A stretch of DNA of 53,570 bases from Oceaniglobus roseus. GTDB taxonomy: Bacteria; Pseudomonadota; Alphaproteobacteria; Rhodobacterales; Rhodobacteraceae. The stretch lies in contig NZ_PNOS01000035.1 in the NCBI RefSeq assembly GCF_002869745.1, positions 1 to 53,570 of the forward strand, in the 5' to 3' direction. How positions within the stretch are numbered: position 1 is the first letter of the stretch; the number at the start of each line of letters is the position of its first letter. A program made the position numbers and the translations under genes. The notes under the pieces were generated by a model that was given only the letters and a program-made list of their open reading frames with translations, was not told the origin of the DNA and did no database searches. Positions 35,277-45,424 of this stretch are shown one piece after another.

Positions 35277-36252
35277 GCGCTTCCATACTGGATATCGAGG
35301 ATCTGCACGTCACCTTCCGCCAGGGCGGCCGGTCGATCCACGCGGTGCGCGGCGTGTCGCTGCGGCTCCAACCCGGCGAGGTCGTGGGCGTGGTCGGCGA
35401 AAGCGGCTCGGGCAAGTCCGTCGCGATGATGTCCGTCGCGCGGCTGCTGGACGAGAAGCAGGCCGGCATCCGGGCCGACCGGCTGGACCTCGACGGCCAG
35501 CCGGTGCTCGGGCTGAGGAAGCGCCAGCTCGAGGCGCTGCGCGGGCCGACCGTGTCCTACATCTTCCAGGATCCGCTCAGCTCGCTCAACCCGGTGCTGA
35601 CCGTGGGCCGCCAGGTGACGGAGGGGCTGCGCCGCCATCGCGGCCTCGACCGGGCCGAGGCGAGGACGGTTGCCATCGACCTGCTGCGCCAGGTCGGGAT
35701 TCCCTCGCCCGAGCTGCGGGTCAACCAGCACCCCCACGAGGCCTCGGGCGGCATGCGCCAGCGCATGATGATCGCCATGGCCCTTGCCCTGCGCCCGAAG
35801 CTTCTGATCGCGGACGAGCCGACGACGGCGCTGGACGTGACCGTGCAGGCCGACATCATCCGGCTGGTGCAGGGCATCCAGCGCGAGGTCGGCATGGCGA
35901 TGATCTGGGTCACCCACGACCTCGCCCTGCTTGCCCGGGTGGCCCGGCGCGTGGTGGTCATGTACGGCGGGCGCATCGTCGAGGACGCGCCGAGCTCCGT
36001 CCTCTATTCCGCCCCCGCCCATCCCTACACGCGCGGGCTGCTCGACTCGACCTCCCGCTTCGACGTGCCGTTCCGCCAGCAGACGCCGATCCCCGGCACG
36101 CCCCCCGATCCCGCGCAGCGGATCGAGGCCTGCGCCTTCGCACCCCGCTGTCCCCGCGCGACCGATCTCTGCCGTTCGAGGATCCCGCCGCTGGAAGATC
36201 GCGGCCAGGACCGGCGGGCGGCATGTTTCCACCCCCTGACGGGAGGCGCGTG

Positions 36253-36253
<1 letters not shown>
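35273..36253 (+). CDS. dipeptide-type ABC transporter ATPase, DppD class
   Basis: 326 residues from TTG 35273, which overlaps the preceding TGA; GAGG lies 8 nt upstream and no ATG fits. Walker A GESGSGKSV, Q-loop FQDPLSSLNP, signature SGGMRQRMMIAMAL, Walker B LLIADEPTTALD. C-terminal oligopeptide-type extension with cysteines (CAFAPRCPRATDLC), typical of DppD/OppD. Confidence 0.92.
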
Positions 36254-37289
<1,036 letters not shown>

Positions 37290-37293
<4 letters not shown>

Positions 37294-38453
37294 CCCAAGC
37301 TCCGTTTCCGCCCCATGCCGACGACATAGAAACCGCGATGCGGACGGCGCTCGACTACGAAGGGCTGGTGAAGACCGTCGACGCCACCGTCGCCGCCGCG
37401 CTGCAGAAGCCCGGAGTCGCGCAGGCGAAGCGGCTGTTCCTCGCCGGTTCGGGCGACAGCTATTTCGCCGCGCTCTCGGCCGCGCCCGCGCTGGAGCGCT
37501 GGACCGGCCTGCCCGTGCAGGCGCTGACGGCGATGGAGCTGGCGCGCTACCAGATCCCGGTCTGCCGCGAGGGCGACGTGATCGTCAGCATCTCGAACTC
37601 GGGCTCGTCGTCGCGGGCGCGCGAATGCGTCGCGCTGGCGAAAAGCGCGGGACTGGTCACCATCGGCATCACCGGCACGATGGAGGGGCGCCTTGCGAAA
37701 AGCGCCGACGCCGTGGTGCACCGCCCGGTCGGCGACATCTCGGGGATGCCCGAAAGCTATGGCCGCTGCTTCCTGAACTTCGCCGAATACGTCGCGGTCC
37801 TTCAGGCGCTGTTCACCTTCGGCATCGAACTCGGCAGCACCCGCGGCCACCTGTCCGACGCCGGGGCCGCCGGGCTGCGCGCCGACCTGCGCCGTTCGGT
37901 CGAGTGCCTGCCGCAGGCCGCGCGCGACATCGACGCCACCGCGCGGGACACCGCCGCGAAGCTGTCCGGCATCCACACGATCTTCGCCCTCGGCGCCGGG
38001 CCCAGCCGCGGCACCGCCGCCTACTCCGCCGCGAAGTTCCACGAGCAGATGCCGATCAACGGCGTGCATCAGGATCTCGAGGAATGGGCCCATCTCGAAT
38101 ACTTCCTGACCTACTTCAACTGGCGCGAGGCCTCGGTCGCCTTTGTCATCGCTCCGCCGGGCAATTCGGCGGACCGGGCGGCGGAGATCGTTTCGGGCAT
38201 GAAGGGCGCGGGCGGCCGCGCGCTGCTGGTCGCGCCGGGCTCGGCCGACGGGTCCGACGCCTTCGCGCATTTCGCCATGCCAGAGGATCTCGGCGACCTA
38301 CTGTCGCCCATGGTCTATCACCTGCCCGCGCAGCTGCTGGTGCTCTACATGGCGCATCTGTCGGGAATCACGGCGATCCCGCTGCGCCGCACCGACGGGT
38401 TCGAGCTGATCTCGAACAGCGCGATCCGCGACGACGTGGCGAGCCTGGCGTGA
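37290..38453 (+). CDS. SIS-domain sugar isomerase/deglycase-like protein (pair 2)
   Basis: 387 residues from GTG 37290. Two SIS domains: FLAGSGDSYFAA and SISNSGSSSRARECVALAK, then IFALGAGPSRGTAAYSAAKF with the active-site-like DLEEWAH (compare DELEEFAH in pair 1). FrlB/GlmS-like isomerase or deglycase on a sugar 6-phosphate. Coupled to transporter genes upstream and to a PfkB kinase downstream (stop/start overlap), so its substrate is probably the imported compound after phosphorylation. Confidence 0.87.
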
Positions 38454-39400
38454 GCGGACCCGATCTGCTCCTCCTCGGACAGGTCACGATCGACCATGTC
38501 GTGCCCGCCGTGCCCGCCCCCTGGGAGGCGAAGATGGGCGGCAACGCCATCTACTCGGCGGCGGGCGCGCGGCTCTGGCTGGATCCCGCCCGCATAGGGG
38601 TGACGCTGCGCATCGGTACGGGCTTCCCGTTCGATGTCGAGGCGATGCTGCGCGGCGCGGGGATCGGGCACGTCCACTGCCGCGCCGTCGACCTGCCGCA
38701 CATCACCGAGTGGATCGTCTACGAGACCGACGGATCGCGCCGCTGCCTGCCGAAGAATGCCGGGCTGACCCATATCGGCTCGGAGGGCGATCCGGGCGAC
38801 ACCGACACCTACCTCGACTACCTCCTGACCTTCTCGCCCGAGGCCGCCGACGTCCCGGCCGCCTGGCTGCCCGCGAAGGCCGCACATCTGAACAACCAGG
38901 TGCGCGACCGCACGCCGCAAAGCCTGGCCGCGCTGCGCGGGAAGGCAGGATACATCTCGGTCGACCCCTCGCCCTTCGTCGCCCGCGGCCTCGACGCGCC
39001 GGGCCTGGCCGCCGCGCTTCCGGGCGCCGACGCGGTGATGCCGAGCGAGATGGAAAGCGCCCACATCGCCGCCGGGGACTGGCGGGGCGCGGCACGGGCG
39101 CTGGCATCGGCCGGTTTCGCCGAGGCGATCATCAAGCGCGGCGCGCAGTCGGTGATCCTGGCCCATGGCGGCGGCACCAGCGAGGTTCCGGTGCCGCCGG
39201 TCGAGGTCGTCGACGTGACCGGGGCGGGCGACAGTTTCGGCGGCGCCTATTGCGCCTGCCGGATGCTGGGGCTCGACCCGGTCGAGGCGGCGCGCCGCGC
39301 CATCGTCGCGGCGGGCATGGTCATCGGCTGCTCGGGCGCCGACGCGGCCCTTGCGCTGGACCCGGACGAGGCCGGGCGGCGCCTGCAAGGCATGTCCTAG
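38450..39400 (+). CDS. PfkB-family carbohydrate kinase (pair 2)
   Basis: 316 residues from GTG 38450, overlapping the SIS stop. PfkB signatures: GGNAIYSAAGARLWL and DVTGAGDSFGGAYCA. Only modestly similar to the pair-1 kinase. Predicted kinase of the imported sugar conjugate. Ends four bases into the convergent binding-protein-like gene. Confidence 0.87.
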   Translation: MSGPDLLLLGQVTIDHVVPAVPAPWEAKMGGNAIYSAAGARLWLDPARIGVTLRIGTGFPFDVEAMLRGAGIGHVHCRAVDLPHITEWIVYETDGSRRCLPKNAGLTHIGSEGDPGDTDTYLDYLLTFSPEAADVPAAWLPAKAAHLNNQVRDRTPQSLAALRGKAGYISVDPSPFVARGLDAPGLAAALPGADAVMPSEMESAHIAAGDWRGAARALASAGFAEAIIKRGAQSVILAHGGGTSEVPVPPVEVVDVTGAGDSFGGAYCACRMLGLDPVEAARRAIVAAGMVIGCSGADAALALDPDEAGRRLQGMS

Positions 39401-40545
39401 CCATGCCAGGCCTCCACCACCCGCCGCGCGGTCTGCCCGAGGTCCGGGGCGCCCGCGCGCAGCGCCGCCCTGATCTCCCGGTCCGCCGCCGCGCTCCAGT
39501 CGAGGGCGTTCTCGCCCCGCGTCACCGGCGAGCAGACCGCCCGCGCCCGGTCGGCGGCGATCCGTGCGACGGCGGCCTTGGCGACCGGGGCGGGGAACAA
39601 CCGTTCATGCTGCTCCCACGCTCCCCCCATGTCGCAGGCGACGGGGAAGAAATGGTCGCGGTGCCAGCGGCGATGCACGCCCTCCCCCCCGAGCCAGGCC
39701 ATGAGCGCCAGCGCATCGTCGCGCCTTTGCCCTTCCACGCCGCGTCTCAGGCACAAAAGCGCGTGCCCCGGCATCAACGGCGTGCCCGTCCGTCCCGGAA
39801 GCGGCACGGGAACCCCCACGGGCGCGCCGGACAATTCGAGGGCGTCGGCCGCCAGGTAATCCATGGTGAAGGTCGCACAGTGGGCGCCGCTGGCCCAGCG
39901 GTGCAGCGCCGGAGCGTCCCCCGCATCGTCGAGGCTTTCGGGCGGCACCAGGTCCTCGGACAGCAGGGCGGCCCAGAGGTCCAGCACCTCCCGCACGGCC
40001 GCTTCATCCTCCAATGCGAAGACGCCCTCGGTGGCGAGGTGGCACAACAGGCTCCAGGCCAGACCGGTCTGCGTGGCGTGCCAGCGGGGCACGAAGGGAT
40101 GCCGCGCAAGGCCGTCCCGCTTGCAGCGGCGCATGAGGTCGAGAAACGCGGGCCACGTCGCGGGCGGCTCCAGCCCCTCGCGCAGGAAAAGCGCGAAGGG
40201 CCCGCCATTGTAATAGGTCAGCCCCAGCAGTCGGCCCCGCCCGTCCCGCGCCCCCTCGACCAGCCTCGGATCCATGGCCGAGAGTGCCGGGGCCAGCGCG
40301 GGGTGGCCGGGATCGAGCGGCGCGACATGCCCCTCCGCCCCCCAGAGCGCCGCCTCGGCGCGCTGCGCATAGAAAAGGTCGGGGCCCCGACCGGTGGCGA
40401 ACTCCGCACCGAGAAGCCGGTGATAGTCGCCCTCCACCACGCGCATCCCGACCGGCGTGCCGGTGTCCCGCACGAAGGCGTCGACATTGTCCTGCACGGT
40501 GTCGGGCCGGACGTTCCAGAGCACGAAGTCGAGCGGTCGGTCCAC
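39397..40545 (-). CDS. family-1 solute-binding-protein-like, no signal peptide
   Basis: 382 residues from GTG 40545, preferred because GGGAG stands 8 nt upstream; the ATG at 40560 adds five residues and has a poor site. Contents resemble extracellular binding protein family 1: FATGRGPDLFYAQRAEAALWG, LTYYNGGPFALFLREGLEPP, TWPAFLDLMRRCKRDGL, MAWLGGEGVHRRW. Neither start gives a signal peptide, and no permease of the matching type is nearby. It may be a cytoplasmic sensor or a relic. Nested between divergent/convergent neighbours. Confidence 0.75.
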   Translation of the reverse strand: MDRPLDFVLWNVRPDTVQDNVDAFVRDTGTPVGMRVVEGDYHRLLGAEFATGRGPDLFYAQRAEAALWGAEGHVAPLDPGHPALAPALSAMDPRLVEGARDGRGRLLGLTYYNGGPFALFLREGLEPPATWPAFLDLMRRCKRDGLARHPFVPRWHATQTGLAWSLLCHLATEGVFALEDEAAVREVLDLWAALLSEDLVPPESLDDAGDAPALHRWASGAHCATFTMDYLAADALELSGAPVGVPVPLPGRTGTPLMPGHALLCLRRGVEGQRRDDALALMAWLGGEGVHRRWHRDHFFPVACDMGGAWEQHERLFPAPVAKAAVARIAADRARAVCSPVTRGENALDWSAAADREIRAALRAGAPDLGQTARRVVEAWHG

Positions 40546-40558
40546 GAAAGGAACTCCC

Positions 40559-42064
40559 ATGTCTGATCTGATCCTGAGGGGCGGCCTGATCCTGGCCGAT
40601 GCCGCAAGCCCCGCCCCGGTTGCCGCCGACATAGCCGTCGAGGGCGGGACGATCAAAGCCATTTCGGCGGACCTGCCCGCCGACATCCTGCCCGGCGCCG
40701 AGGTGCTGGACGTCACCGGCAGGCTGGTCGTCCCCGGCCTGATCAACGCGCACATCCACTCGCCGGGGAACCTGATGCGCGGCACGCTGGACGGCCTGCC
40801 GCTCGAGGTGTTCATGCTCTACGAGGTGCCGCAGCAGGACGACGGCGGCGAAGAGGCGGGGGTCCTGCGCCTGCGCACCCTTCTCGGCGCGGCCGAGATG
40901 CTGCGCCTCGGGATCACGACCGTGGCGGATGACGCCTTCTTCGTGCCGCTGACGACCACGGGTGCCATCGACGCCATTGCCGGCGCCTACGACGAGAGCG
41001 GGATGCGCGCGACCCTGGGCCTCGACCAGCCGGTGGTGGTGGAATACGAGAAATATCCCTTCCTGGCCGAGATTCTGAGCGAAGGGCAGAAGGCCCGGAT
41101 GCGGGCGCTGCCGCGCGAGACGCCCGAGGGGATGCTGGCGCATTACGACCACCTGATCTCGCGCTGGCACGGCGCCGGAGGCGGACGGATCGGTGCCGCC
41201 CTCTCCTGCTCGGCCCCGCAGCGGGCGACGCCGGACTACCTGCGGGCGCTGTCGGCGCTGGCCAGGCGGCACGACCTGCCGTTCTTTTGCCACATCCTCG
41301 AAACCCGGACCCAGCGGGTGCTGGGCGACATGAAATACGGCAAGTCGCTGGTGCGCCACGTCCACGACGAGGGCGTGCTGGACGCGCACATGCAGGTGAT
41401 CCACGCCATCTGGGTCGACGACGACGACATCGCGCTGCTGGCCGCATCGGGCGCCACCGTCGCGCACAACCCCGTCTGCAACATGCGGCTTGGCAGCGGC
41501 GTGATGCCGTTCCGGGCGCTGGCGCGGGCCGGGGTGCCGATCTGCCTCGGCACGGACGAGGCGATCAGCGACGACAGCCACAACCTGTGGGTCGCGATGA
41601 AGACCGCGGCGAACATCCACGCGCTGGGCGATCCCGACCCCGCGACATGGCCGCGGGCCGAGGAGATCCTGTCGGCGGTCTGGGACGGCGGCAACCGGGT
41701 GCTGCGCCGCCCCGCCCCGCTGGGCCGGATCGCCGTGGGTGCCGCCGCGGATTTCGCGGTGCTCGACCTCGACGCGCCGCCCTACCGGCCGCTGCACGAC
41801 ATCCGCCGCCAGCTGGTGCTGTGCGAGACCGGGGCGTCGGTGGTGCATACCGTCGTCGCGGGCGAGGTGGTGATGCGGGACGGTCGGCTGACGACGATCG
41901 ACGAGGCGGACCTGGTGCGGCAGCTGCGCCGTATCGAGCCCGGCCTGCGCGACGCTGCCCGCGCCCTGCGCGACAGCGCCGCCGAGCTCGAGGGCCCCTA
42001 CCGCGAGATGGTGCGGCGCGCCTTCGCCACGGACGTCGACATGGAACGGAGGCTCGGACGGTGA
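40559..42064 (+). CDS. amidohydrolase / deaminase-type metal hydrolase
   Basis: 501 residues, AAGGA 7 nt before the ATG. Metal site complete: VPGLINAHIHSPGN (H65, H67), FFCHILETR, VIHAIWVDDDD, VAHNPVCNMRLGSGVMP, CLGTDEAISDD. The layout is that of S-adenosylhomocysteine/guanine/chlorotriazine-type hydrolases, which remove amino groups from heterocycles; exact substrate unknown. Heads a tightly coupled four-gene ring-opening set (40559-44569). Confidence 0.9.
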   Translation: MSDLILRGGLILADAASPAPVAADIAVEGGTIKAISADLPADILPGAEVLDVTGRLVVPGLINAHIHSPGNLMRGTLDGLPLEVFMLYEVPQQDDGGEEAGVLRLRTLLGAAEMLRLGITTVADDAFFVPLTTTGAIDAIAGAYDESGMRATLGLDQPVVVEYEKYPFLAEILSEGQKARMRALPRETPEGMLAHYDHLISRWHGAGGGRIGAALSCSAPQRATPDYLRALSALARRHDLPFFCHILETRTQRVLGDMKYGKSLVRHVHDEGVLDAHMQVIHAIWVDDDDIALLAASGATVAHNPVCNMRLGSGVMPFRALARAGVPICLGTDEAISDDSHNLWVAMKTAANIHALGDPDPATWPRAEEILSAVWDGGNRVLRRPAPLGRIAVGAAADFAVLDLDAPPYRPLHDIRRQLVLCETGASVVHTVVAGEVVMRDGRLTTIDEADLVRQLRRIEPGLRDAARALRDSAAELEGPYREMVRRAFATDVDMERRLGR

Positions 42065-42936
42065 ACGACCAGCGCGATTTCCTCGGCTACGGCGCCCACC
42101 CGCCGCGCGTGACCTGGCCCGACGGCGCCCGCGTCGCCGTCTCCTTCGTCCTGAACGTCGAGGAGGGCGCCGAGCACGCGATCTCTTCCGGCGACGGGCG
42201 CAACGAATCCCTTTACGAGGTCGTCGACGAGGTGCTGGGCCAGCGCGACTTCTGCATCGAATCGCACTTCGAGTACGGCCCCCGCGCCGGGTACTGGCGC
42301 ATCGCCCGGCTGTTCGAAAGCTTCGGCGTGCCCCTGACCCTCAACCTCTGCGGCCGCGCCCTGGTGCGCACGCCTTGGCTCGGGCAGCACGCCGTCGCCG
42401 CCGGTCACGAGGCGATGTGCCACGGCTGGCGGTGGGAGCATCACAACGCCATGACCGAAGACGAGGAACGCGCGACGATCCGGCGGTGTGTGGAGACTTT
42501 CGAGGAGCTTCTCGGGACGCGCCCCCTTGGCTGGCACGTGAAGAGCCACCCCTCGCCCGCCACGCGGCGGCTGCTGATGGAAGAGGGGTTCCTCTACGAC
42601 TGCAACGCCTACAACGACGACCTGCCGGCGATCCTGCGCCGCGACCCGCCCTACCTGGTCCTGCCCTATGCCTTCGACAGCAACGACATGCAGTTCTTCA
42701 ACGGCGGCCGCTTCGTGCACGGCGGCGACTTCGCGCGCTACTGCTGCGACGCCTTCGACTGGCTGGCGCAGGAGGAGGTGCCGAAGATGATGACCGTCGG
42801 CCTGCACACCCGCATCGTCGGCCGCCCCGCCCGGATCGGCGGGCTGCGGGCGATGCTCGACCACATGACCGCCCGCGGCGCCTGGGTCGCCCGGCGCGAC
42901 GAGATCGCCCGCGTCTGGCTTGAACAGATGGCCTGA
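42061..42936 (+). CDS. PuuE-like polysaccharide-deacetylase-fold hydrolase (allantoinase-like), copy 1
   Basis: 291 residues from GTG 42061 (GGAGG 8 nt upstream, overlapping the previous stop). Strong PuuE resemblance: VSFVLNVEEGAEH, CIESHFEYGPRAGYWRIARL, EAMCHGWRWEHHNAMTEDEE, GWHVKSHPSP. The PuuE family opens the hydantoin ring of allantoin without a metal amidohydrolase fold. Together with the racemase next door it suggests a ureide or hydantoin substrate. Cytoplasmic. Confidence 0.87.
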   Translation: MNDQRDFLGYGAHPPRVTWPDGARVAVSFVLNVEEGAEHAISSGDGRNESLYEVVDEVLGQRDFCIESHFEYGPRAGYWRIARLFESFGVPLTLNLCGRALVRTPWLGQHAVAAGHEAMCHGWRWEHHNAMTEDEERATIRRCVETFEELLGTRPLGWHVKSHPSPATRRLLMEEGFLYDCNAYNDDLPAILRRDPPYLVLPYAFDSNDMQFFNGGRFVHGGDFARYCCDAFDWLAQEEVPKMMTVGLHTRIVGRPARIGGLRAMLDHMTARGAWVARRDEIARVWLEQMA

Positions 42937-42944
42937 GGACTCCC

Positions 42945-43694
42945 ATGCGCATCCACATCATCAATCCCAACACCACCGCCGACCTCTCGGCGCTCGACCT
43001 CGCCGCCGCCGAGGCCGTGGCGGCTCCGGGCACCACCGTCACGGTGAGCGAGCCGCGGGACGGCGTGCCCTCGATCGAAAGCAGCTTCGACGAGGCCATC
43101 GGCGCCATCGGCGCCCTGGCCGAGATCGCGCGGCTTCGGGACGAGGAGATCGACGCCTTCGTCATCGCCTGTTTCGGCGATACCGGCCTTGCCGCCGCGC
43201 GCGAGGCGGCGGCGGTCCCCGCGGTGGGCATGACCGAGGCGGCGCTGATGGCGGCGGCGCTGGTGGCGCAGACCTTCTCGATCGTCACCCTGCCCGCCCG
43301 CACCCGCCTGCACGCCCACCGGGTCGTGGCGAACCTCGGACTGGGGCTGGCCGGGCGCTGCCTGCCGATCCGCGCGGTCGATCTTCCGGTGCTGCACGGC
43401 GATGCGGACGAGGCCGCGGTGCGCGACCTGCTGACCGCCGAGGCCCGGCGCGCCGTCGCGGAGGGGGCCGAGGCGATCGTGCTCGGCTGCGCGGGGATCG
43501 GACATCTGGCGCAGCCGATGCAGGCCGCGCTTGGCGTGCCGGTGATCGACGGGGTGGCAAGCGCCGTCGGGATGGCCGAGATGCTGGTGCGCTGCCGTCT
43601 TCCCACCTCCCGCGCCTCCACCTTCGCCGCGCCCCCGGACAAGCCGCTTGGGCCCGGCTTCACCCACCTGACAGGAAGGGCGACAGGATGCTGA
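42945..43694 (+). CDS. Asp/Glu/hydantoin racemase family protein
   Basis: 249 residues. Begins MRIHIINPNTTADLS, a hallmark of hydantoin/allantoin racemases. The two catalytic cysteines are present in VIACFGDTGL and VLGCAGIGHL. Likely interconverts enantiomers of a five-membered ureide for the adjacent PuuE-like enzymes. Starts 8 bases after the first PuuE-like gene and overlaps the second. Confidence 0.92.
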   Translation: MRIHIINPNTTADLSALDLAAAEAVAAPGTTVTVSEPRDGVPSIESSFDEAIGAIGALAEIARLRDEEIDAFVIACFGDTGLAAAREAAAVPAVGMTEAALMAAALVAQTFSIVTLPARTRLHAHRVVANLGLGLAGRCLPIRAVDLPVLHGDADEAAVRDLLTAEARRAVAEGAEAIVLGCAGIGHLAQPMQAALGVPVIDGVASAVGMAEMLVRCRLPTSRASTFAAPPDKPLGPGFTHLTGRATGC

Positions 43695-44569
43695 CGCGCC
43701 AGACCCGCTATGCCTATGCGCCGATCACCGAGCGGCCGGACTTCGACTGGCCCGGCGGGAAACGGCTGGCCGTCTATGTCGTGATGGGCGTCGAGGAGTA
43801 CAATTTCGGCCCCGGCCAGACCGAGGACATCTTCCCCGGCGCGCCGAAGCCTGATTTCGTCAACACCTCGTGGCGCGACTACGGGAACCGGGTCGGGGGC
43901 TTCCGCCTGATCGACCGCTGCGCCGACCTGGGGGTGCCTCTGGGGATCCTGCTGAACACCGCCGTCTACGACAGTGCCCCGGCCCTGACCGACCATGCCC
44001 GCGCCGCGGGATGCGAGGTGATCGGCCACGGCATCAGCAACTCCGACACCCTGGCCGAGATGCCCCCGGAGGCCGAGGCGCGCTATCTCGACGCCGTCGC
44101 GTCGCGGATCGCCGCCGAGGAAGGCGCACGCCCCGGCGGCTGGTCGTCGCCGTGGCTGGCGCAGACGGATCTGACCGCTGATCTGCTGAAGGAAGCGGGC
44201 TATCGCTATCTCTTGGACCTGCGCCTCGACGATCAGCCCGTGTGGCTCGACACCCGGTCCGGCCCGCTGCTGGCGCTGCCCTATGCGCTGGAGCTGAACG
44301 ATTCCACCACCCTCATCGGGCGCCAGACCACCGCGGACGCCTTCGCGCGGATGATCCGCGACGAGTTCGACGAGCTGCGGCTTGCGGCGCGGGAGCGGCC
44401 GCTCGTCATGTCGATCGTCGTCCACTCCTTCATCTCCGGCCAGCCCTTCCGGCTGGCCGCCCTGACCCGCGCCCTCCGCCACGTCGCCGCGGGGCACGAG
44501 GACGTGTGGCTGACCACACCCGCCGCGATCGCCGCCCATATCGAGGCCGATCCGTCGCGCGCCGTCTGA
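43688..44569 (+). CDS. PuuE-like polysaccharide-deacetylase-fold hydrolase, copy 2
   Basis: 293 residues, GGAAGGG 7 nt before the ATG. NodB-fold with YVVMGVEEYNFG, GHGISNSDTLAEMPPE, GWSSPWLAQTD and LVMSIVVHSFISGQPFR. Clearly related in plan to copy 1 but divergent in sequence, so probably a different substrate or step. Last gene of the plus-strand island; 105 bases without features follow. Confidence 0.85.
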   Translation: MLTRQTRYAYAPITERPDFDWPGGKRLAVYVVMGVEEYNFGPGQTEDIFPGAPKPDFVNTSWRDYGNRVGGFRLIDRCADLGVPLGILLNTAVYDSAPALTDHARAAGCEVIGHGISNSDTLAEMPPEAEARYLDAVASRIAAEEGARPGGWSSPWLAQTDLTADLLKEAGYRYLLDLRLDDQPVWLDTRSGPLLALPYALELNDSTTLIGRQTTADAFARMIRDEFDELRLAARERPLVMSIVVHSFISGQPFRLAALTRALRHVAAGHEDVWLTTPAAIAAHIEADPSRAV

Positions 44570-44674
44570 GGCGACGGGAACCGCACGCCCCGGAAGCGGC
44601 CCGCGCATTCGGTCGACGCGGTAGCCCTGCCATCCGTCGGCGCCTGGCCTTCGCCTCTGGTTCCGGGGACCGGA

Positions 44675-45424
44675 TCAGTCGGCCCGGCCTGCCTCCGGGC
44701 GTTCTTTGGCGCCCGGCCCCGCCTCCAGCGCGCATTCGGCCCAGACCGGCAGGTGGTCCGACGCCCTGCGGCTGAGGTCGTCGCGCAGGACGCCGGTGTT
44801 CAGCAGCCGCAGGCCCGCGTCGTGGGCGAAGCGGTCGAGCGCGGCGAAGGGGCGGCGGGCGTGGAAGGAGGGGCCGGGCGACTCGATCCGGAACTTCGCC
44901 GCGAGGCGCCCGAGGCCGACCGTCGTCGATATTTCGTTGAAATCGCCGCCGATGACGGTGGGGCGCGGCGGCAGCGTCGCGAGATGGTCGAGGATCCGGC
45001 TCAGCTGCTTGCGGCGCGAACTGCGCAGAAGCCCCATGTGGACCCCGACCACGCGGACCCTCCCCGCGGGGAGCGCGAGGTCGACGATCACCGCGCCCCG
45101 CGGTTCGAGCCCCGGCAGGTCCAGCCGCTCGATCCCCTCGACCTCGGTGCCGGGGTGGATGAAGACGGCGATGCCGTGCCAGCCGAGGCTGACCGGGCTG
45201 CGCGCCAGGTCGACGGGCACGAGGCCGGTGTGGCGGTGTACCAGCGCCTGCGGCAATGCCGAGACGCGCTGACCCAGCCTGAGGTCCGCCTCCTGCACGA
45301 TGGCGACATCCGGGGCGAGCGAGGCGAGGACGAGCGCGATCCGCTCGGGGTCGCGGCGCCGGTCGGTCCCGACGGCCTTGCGGACGTTGTAGCTGACGAG
45401 ACGGAAGGTGGCCGGGGCGCTCAC
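44675..45424 (-). CDS. endonuclease/exonuclease/phosphatase-family protein
   Basis: 249 residues from GTG 45424, overlapping the upstream stop. EEP motifs: RLVSYNVRKAVG, VAIVQEADLR, GVHMGLLRSSRRKQL, IGGDFNEIS and SDHLPVW, giving the Asn, Glu, Asp-Asn and Asp-His active-site residues. May act on DNA, or on lipids/phospholipid head groups like related family members; its coupling to a cardiolipin-synthase-like gene is common in proteobacteria (ybhP-clsB type pairs). No signal peptide. Confidence 0.88.
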   Translation of the reverse strand: MSAPATFRLVSYNVRKAVGTDRRRDPERIALVLASLAPDVAIVQEADLRLGQRVSALPQALVHRHTGLVPVDLARSPVSLGWHGIAVFIHPGTEVEGIERLDLPGLEPRGAVIVDLALPAGRVRVVGVHMGLLRSSRRKQLSRILDHLATLPPRPTVIGGDFNEISTTVGLGRLAAKFRIESPGPSFHARRPFAALDRFAHDAGLRLLNTGVLRDDLSRRASDHLPVWAECALEAGPGAKERPEAGRAD

